Source: Kitasatospora sp. GP82 (GTDB taxonomy: Bacteria > Actinomycetota > Actinomycetes > Streptomycetales > Streptomycetaceae). From it: a DNA stretch of 64,000 nt. Both the position numbers and the translations under genes were made by a program. Location: assembly GCF_029892105.1 (NCBI RefSeq), contig NZ_JARZAJ010000028.1, positions 28,686-92,685 of the forward strand, read 5' to 3'. Positions 61,031-64,000 of this stretch are shown here, piece by piece; position 1 is the stretch's first letter; every line of letters starts with the position of its first letter. The notes beneath the pieces are model-generated. The model was not told the origin of the DNA. It ran no database searches and saw only the letters and a program-made list of their open reading frames with translations.

Positions 61031-62242
61031 ATGACCACCGTTGCCGACGGTGAGGCCGACCACGCCCTGTCCGCCCCCGCCGTCAAGGGGACCTGCCCCT
61101 TCGATCCCCCGCCCGCCTACGAGCAGGCCCACAAGGCCGGTCCGATCAGCCGGGTCAGCCTCTGGGACGACAGCCCGTGTTGGCTGCTGACGGGCTACCG
61201 GCAGGTCAGATTCGTTCTCGGGGACCGCCGGTTCAGCGCCGACGCGCGCCTCCCGGGCTTCCCGTTCCTCTCCCCCGGCCGCCGTGAGCTGCTGGACCGG
61301 ACCACCCCCTCCTTCATCCGCCTGGACGACCCCGAGCACTCCCGGCAGCGCCGGATGCTCACCGGGGACTTCATCATCAAGCGGGTCGAGGCGATGCGGC
61401 CGCAGATCCAGCAGATCGTGGACGAGACCCTGGACCGGATGATCGCCCAGGGCGGGCCCGCCGATCTGGTCAGCCAGTTCGCACTGCCGGTGCCGTCGCT
61501 GGTGATCTGCCTCCTGCTCGGCGTGCCCTACGCCGACCACGAGTTCTTCCAGGCCCAGAGCCGGGTGCTGCTCGACATCACCACGTCGATCGAGGAGGTC
61601 GAGTCCGCGAACCGTGAACTGACCACCTATCTGGTTGAGTTGGCGGGGCGCAAGCAGAAGGAGCCCGACGAGAGCGTGCTGGGCAGGCTGGTCGCCCGGG
61701 GCGAGCTCAGCCTGGACGAGGCAGCCGCGATGGGCGTCCTGCTGCTGATCGCGGGCCACGAGACCACCGCCAACATGACGTCGCTCGGCACCCTGGCGCT
61801 GTTGCAGAACCCCGAGCAGGCCGAGCGGCTGCGCTCCGACCCGTCCCTGATCAAGGGCGCCGTCGAGGAGCTGCTGCGCTACCTGACGATCGTTCACCTG
61901 GGTATCCCCCGCGTCGCGCTGGAGGACCTGGAGATCGACGGCACGCTGATCCGGGCCGGCGACGGCGTCCTGTGCATGGCCTCCACGGCCAACCGCGACG
62001 AGGAGATGTTCGCCGACGGCGGCCAGCTGGACGTGACCAGGGACGCCCGCCGCCACCTGGCCTTCGGCTTCGGCGTGCACCAGTGCCTCGGCCAGCCGCT
62101 GGCCCGCGCCGAGTTGCAGATAGCTCTGCAAACCCTGCTCGAACGGCTGCCCGACCTGCGCCTGGCGGTCCCCTTCGAGGAAATCCGGTACCGGTCCGAC
62201 ATGGTCGTGTTCGGCGTGCAGGAGCTGCCCGTCGAGTGGTGA
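61031..62242 (+). CDS. cytochrome P450 (CYP105-like)
   Basis: A 403-residue soluble bacterial P450. The I-helix oxygen-binding motif is LLLIAGHETTANMTSLGTLA (about residues 236-255). The K-helix ExxR is in EELLRYLTIVH, and the haem Cys is in FGFGVHQCLGQPLARAELQI (Cys about 353). The C-helix HSRQRRML (61338-61361) is also conserved. Overall pattern and the adjacent 3Fe-4S ferredoxin resemble CYP105-group xenobiotic or natural-product hydroxylases. ATG 61031 has GGAAGGAG upstream. The pair is closed by a strong terminator and probably controlled by the palindrome at 60687-60705. Confidence 0.94.
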   Translation: MTTVADGEADHALSAPAVKGTCPFDPPPAYEQAHKAGPISRVSLWDDSPCWLLTGYRQVRFVLGDRRFSADARLPGFPFLSPGRRELLDRTTPSFIRLDDPEHSRQRRMLTGDFIIKRVEAMRPQIQQIVDETLDRMIAQGGPADLVSQFALPVPSLVICLLLGVPYADHEFFQAQSRVLLDITTSIEEVESANRELTTYLVELAGRKQKEPDESVLGRLVARGELSLDEAAAMGVLLLIAGHETTANMTSLGTLALLQNPEQAERLRSDPSLIKGAVEELLRYLTIVHLGIPRVALEDLEIDGTLIRAGDGVLCMASTANRDEEMFADGGQLDVTRDARRHLAFGFGVHQCLGQPLARAELQIALQTLLERLPDLRLAVPFEEIRYRSDMVVFGVQELPVEW

Positions 62243-62251
62243 CGGAACACC

Positions 62252-62297
62252 GGTCGGGTTGCCCCCTGCCACTACGGCGGCAGGGGGCAACCCGACC
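62252..62297 (+). terminator. strong hairpin terminator of the P450 operon
   Basis: A 19-bp perfect stem (62252-62270 with 62279-62297; arms begin GGTCGGGTTGCCCCC) and an 8-base loop, ten bases after the P450 stop. Confidence 0.85.
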
Positions 62298-62432
62298 TGC
62301 TCAGCTCTCCTCGGCCCCCGTCGGGATGCGGGGACCAGCTGGCGGCCCTGGACACACCCGCCGTCGCGGACGCGGCTCGGGCCTGAGCCCCGGCCCTGAA
62401 CGCGACATCGGTCCGGCTCCGACCGGGCCCCG

Positions 62433-62615
62433 AACGCCTTCTGGTTCACCTTCGCCAACTACCGCGCGCCGCACCGGCCCGACCCGCGCTACGACCTCGG
62501 CCTGGGCTCGTACGGCGTGGTCACGATGGTGCCGGGCGGCGGCCGCCCCGGGCTCGGCTGGGAGCCCAAGGCGGTGTTCACCGCCGTGGGCGAGGCGTAC
62601 CGGGTCTATAGATCT
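62433..62615 (+). pseudogene. C-terminal fragment of a glycosyl-hydrolase-like protein
   Basis: About 58 codons read NAFWFTFANYRAPHRPDPRY, DLGLGSYGVVTMVPGGG and LGWEPKAVFTAVGEAYR. The FWFTF..Y..PH.PDPR.DLDLASYGVV...WEPK.AF ending is familiar to me from Streptomyces TIM-barrel-type hydrolase-like proteins of uncertain activity. There is no start, and the sequence upstream is unrelated. It runs head-on into the 3' end of the truncated TetR gene at about 62610, which suggests a deletion joint. Confidence 0.45.
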
Positions 62616-63189
62616 CGGGGCGCGAGGCCGGGTGGCCGGACAGCGTCCTCACGATCTCCTGTGCGAACCGCTCGTCGTTCTCCGGCCGCAGCGTGTCGTC
62701 CGGGGCTCCCGGGGCGAAGAACAGTGGCAGGAACGCGCGGTGGACGCAGGCGCCGATGAGCAGCTCGGCAGCCGCGTCCGGACCGACGGTGGGTGCCACC
62801 CGGCCGAGTCGTTGCTCGGCACCGAGGTAGCGGGCCAGGTGCTCGGTCGCCTTCTGCGGGCCTGCTGTCTCGATGTCGAGCTTCTGCCGGTGCGCCGCCA
62901 GCAGGTCCGGGCTGGCGAACAGGGATGCCGCCATCGGGAACGACCTGCGGTAGAAGGGGACCGCCGCGCGTGCCACCTGGACCAGCTGCTCGGCCACGTC
63001 CCCCTCACCCGCGTGGTCCGGCAGCTCGGCCAGTGCGTCGGAGAAGCGCGGCGCACGCTCGTGCAGCACCCGAACGAAGATCTCTTCCTTGTCGCGGAAG
63101 TGCTTGTACAGCGCCGCCTCGGAACAGCCGGCCTCCCGTGCGATCTCCTTCGCCCCCGCGCCGCGCGCTGCCCGGCCACCGGACTGGAC
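62578..63189 (-). pseudogene. TetR family regulator lacking its N-terminus
   Basis: The frame carries GAGAKEIAREAGCSEAALYK-HFRDKEEIF, the second half of the TetR helix-turn-helix, then a normal ligand domain (PFYRRSFPMAASLFASPDLL; HLARYLGAEQRLGRVAPTVG; TLRPENDERFAQEIVRTLSG). Helix 1 (normally ILDAALRLFAERG) and a start codon are missing; upstream sequence reads ARVQSGGRAAR in frame with no ATG/GTG/TTG. A start inside (GTG in VRVLHE) would remove all DNA binding. The C-terminal few residues after GHPASRPE also look foreign. Both ends appear rearranged. Confidence 0.6.
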
Positions 63190-63276
63190 GCGTGCCGTCC
63201 GCCGCCGGCCGGTTCCGGCGCAGCGCCTCCTCGGCGATGGCCGACCCTCGGCTTCCCAGCGAAGGCCGTACAGCGC

Positions 63277-63744
63277 CTAGTTGAGGCTGTACCAGCCCGA
63301 GGGATGCCAGGCCTCGGCGGTCAGCAGGCGCTCCCGGTCGATGAGGGTGATCCGGATGCCGACCGTGCCGTCCAGGCCGCGCCGCAGGCGGCTGCGGGCC
63401 AGCCTGAGCAGGGCGGGGAAGCCGTACTTGTTGATGAGCGCGGTCCGGTAGCGCGCGGTGGTGTCCGGGTCGCAGACGGCGGCACGGGCGGGAACGCGTC
63501 GGCCGGCCGGCCTGCCGTGCCCGTCGCACGGGACGACGAACACCCGTGAACGGCGCAGCACTTGCCGGGCGGCCCGGCCGTCGGCCGGAACCCAGATCCC
63601 GAGCGCGGCACCGTCCGGCACCACCCAGGTGGCGTCCGTCAGCGGTGTACCGTCGGCGGTGGTGAGCAACAGGTGGCGGTTGGCGGCCAGTTGATCGGCC
63701 AGTCGCTGTGCGGCGGACTCTTCGTGGATCGCTGTCGTCGTCAT
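63277..63744 (-). CDS. PPOX-class flavin/F420-dependent protein
   Basis: A 155-residue split-barrel protein of the pyridoxamine-phosphate-oxidase-like superfamily. It reads AAQRLADQLAANRHLLLTTA, DGTPLTDATWVVPDGAALGI, then RQVLRRSRVFVVPCDGHGRP and ARYRTALINKYGFPALLRLA, ending TLIDRERLLTAEAWHPSGWY. These members usually bind F420 or FMN and reduce or oxidise small molecules. ATG 63744 has GGGAG upstream. It sits between the broken TetR gene and qcrB on the same strand, separated from qcrB by about 45 bases. Confidence 0.8.
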   Translation of the reverse strand: MTTTAIHEESAAQRLADQLAANRHLLLTTADGTPLTDATWVVPDGAALGIWVPADGRAARQVLRRSRVFVVPCDGHGRPAGRRVPARAAVCDPDTTARYRTALINKYGFPALLRLARSRLRRGLDGTVGIRITLIDRERLLTAEAWHPSGWYSLN

Positions 63745-63788
63745 GTCGCAGCTCCCAAATCGTCCGAGGTCGTGCGGGTCGGCGGAGA

Positions 63789-64000
63789 TCAGTGGCCGGG
63801 CTGGTGTCCGCCGGCGAGTTCGCGGTACTCCTCCGCCGTCGGCTTGGGGATCTGGCCACCCTCGCCGAAGTAGCCCTGGGAGAGCTTGGCGCGGGTCTTC
63901 TCCAAGCGGCCGACCTTGCGCTCGACACCGTTTCCGTCGACCTGGGCCGGGATCTCCAGCGGCTGGTGCTGCTCGTGGGCCACGTACTTGTACAGCTTGT
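63789..64000 (-). CDS. qcrB: cytochrome bc1 complex cytochrome b subunit QcrB, C-terminal end (partial)
   Basis: Only the last 69 residues lie in the window; the gene continues beyond base 64000. They read KLYKYVAHEQHQPLEIPAQV, DGNGVERKVGRLEKTRAKLS, GYFGEGGQIPKPTAEEYREL and end GGHQPGH. The AHEQ...P..DENGVERK...LRAKLS..YFGE..QIPKPT.EEY pattern is the cytoplasmic tail of Streptomyces QcrB. QcrB takes electrons from menaquinol to the supercomplex with cytochrome aa3. That places this edge in a core chromosomal region. Confidence 0.8.
   Translation of the reverse strand, partial: KLYKYVAHEQHQPLEIPAQVDGNGVERKVGRLEKTRAKLSQGYFGEGGQIPKPTAEEYRELAGGHQPGH

Overview
The window comes from a very GC-rich actinomycete, most likely a member of the Streptomycetaceae (Streptomyces or Kitasatospora). 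The evidence is strong G/C preference at third codon positions, many GTG starts, and overlapping ATGA/GTGA gene junctions. There are also many Sec/Tat-secreted proteins and typical actinobacterial families (DUF3052, DUF5947, DUF6084, DUF4360, a c-di-AMP-riboswitch Rpf gene). The minus strand enters the window from its far edge with a QcrB C-terminus. No tRNA, rRNA, CRISPR array or intact insertion sequence was seen.

The central feature (39.4-54.4 kb) is a complete, co-directional gene set for a group 1h (actinobacterial, high-affinity) [NiFe]-hydrogenase. In order it holds hypX, small subunit, large subunit, a NifU-like protein, DUF5947, DUF6084, a 463-residue conserved unknown, a maturation protease, a 34-residue membrane peptide, then hypA, hypB, hypF, hypC, hypD and hypE. 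Most junctions overlap by a few bases, so translation is probably coupled. The Hyp proteins build the Fe(CN)2CO centre (HypC-F, with HypX as the aerobic CO source), HypA/B deliver nickel, and the protease trims the 23-residue tail of the large subunit. The small subunit has Asp29 where most hydrogenases have a cysteine ligand to the proximal cluster, and it has no Tat signal.

Left arm (0-39 kb): scattered accessory genes. Secreted enzymes are an M14 carboxypeptidase, a poly-gamma-glutamate hydrolase, a GH92 mannosidase, an X-Pro dipeptidyl-peptidase and a penicillin-binding-fold serine hydrolase. Regulators are an ArsR-type HTH with an MFS pump, GlxA-type AraC with an isochorismatase-like hydrolase, MarR divergent from an alpha/beta hydrolase, and an orphan sensor kinase. 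There is also small metabolism: acyl-CoA ligase, crotonase, ribokinase, YceI, class II amidotransferase. Several clear operators are visible: a 23-bp MarR palindrome, an 18-bp ArsR-type palindrome, an iron-box-like promoter in front of copD, and a GTTGC/GCAAC-type site that recurs in front of the ferredoxin-P450 pair at 60.7 kb.

Right arm (54.4-64 kb): a glycosyltransferase, then an Rpf/LysM cell-wall hydrolase behind a c-di-AMP (ydaO) riboswitch. The Rpf domain has Ala at the usual catalytic Glu. Next come DUF3052, a DUF3592-like membrane protein, OsmC, a ferredoxin-P450 operon, a 5'-truncated TetR gene, a PPOX-fold protein and the end of qcrB.

A striking general trait is the number of broken genes outside the hydrogenase cluster. 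They include the N-terminal piece of a histidine kinase, a truncated DUF6159 protein, a TetR gene without a start facing a DinB gene, C1-peptidase and neprosin fragments, a frameshifted DUF11 protein, a CoA-transferase stub, a multiply frameshifted ferritin-like protein, a lipoprotein stub, a GH-like C-terminus and a second TetR without its N-terminus.
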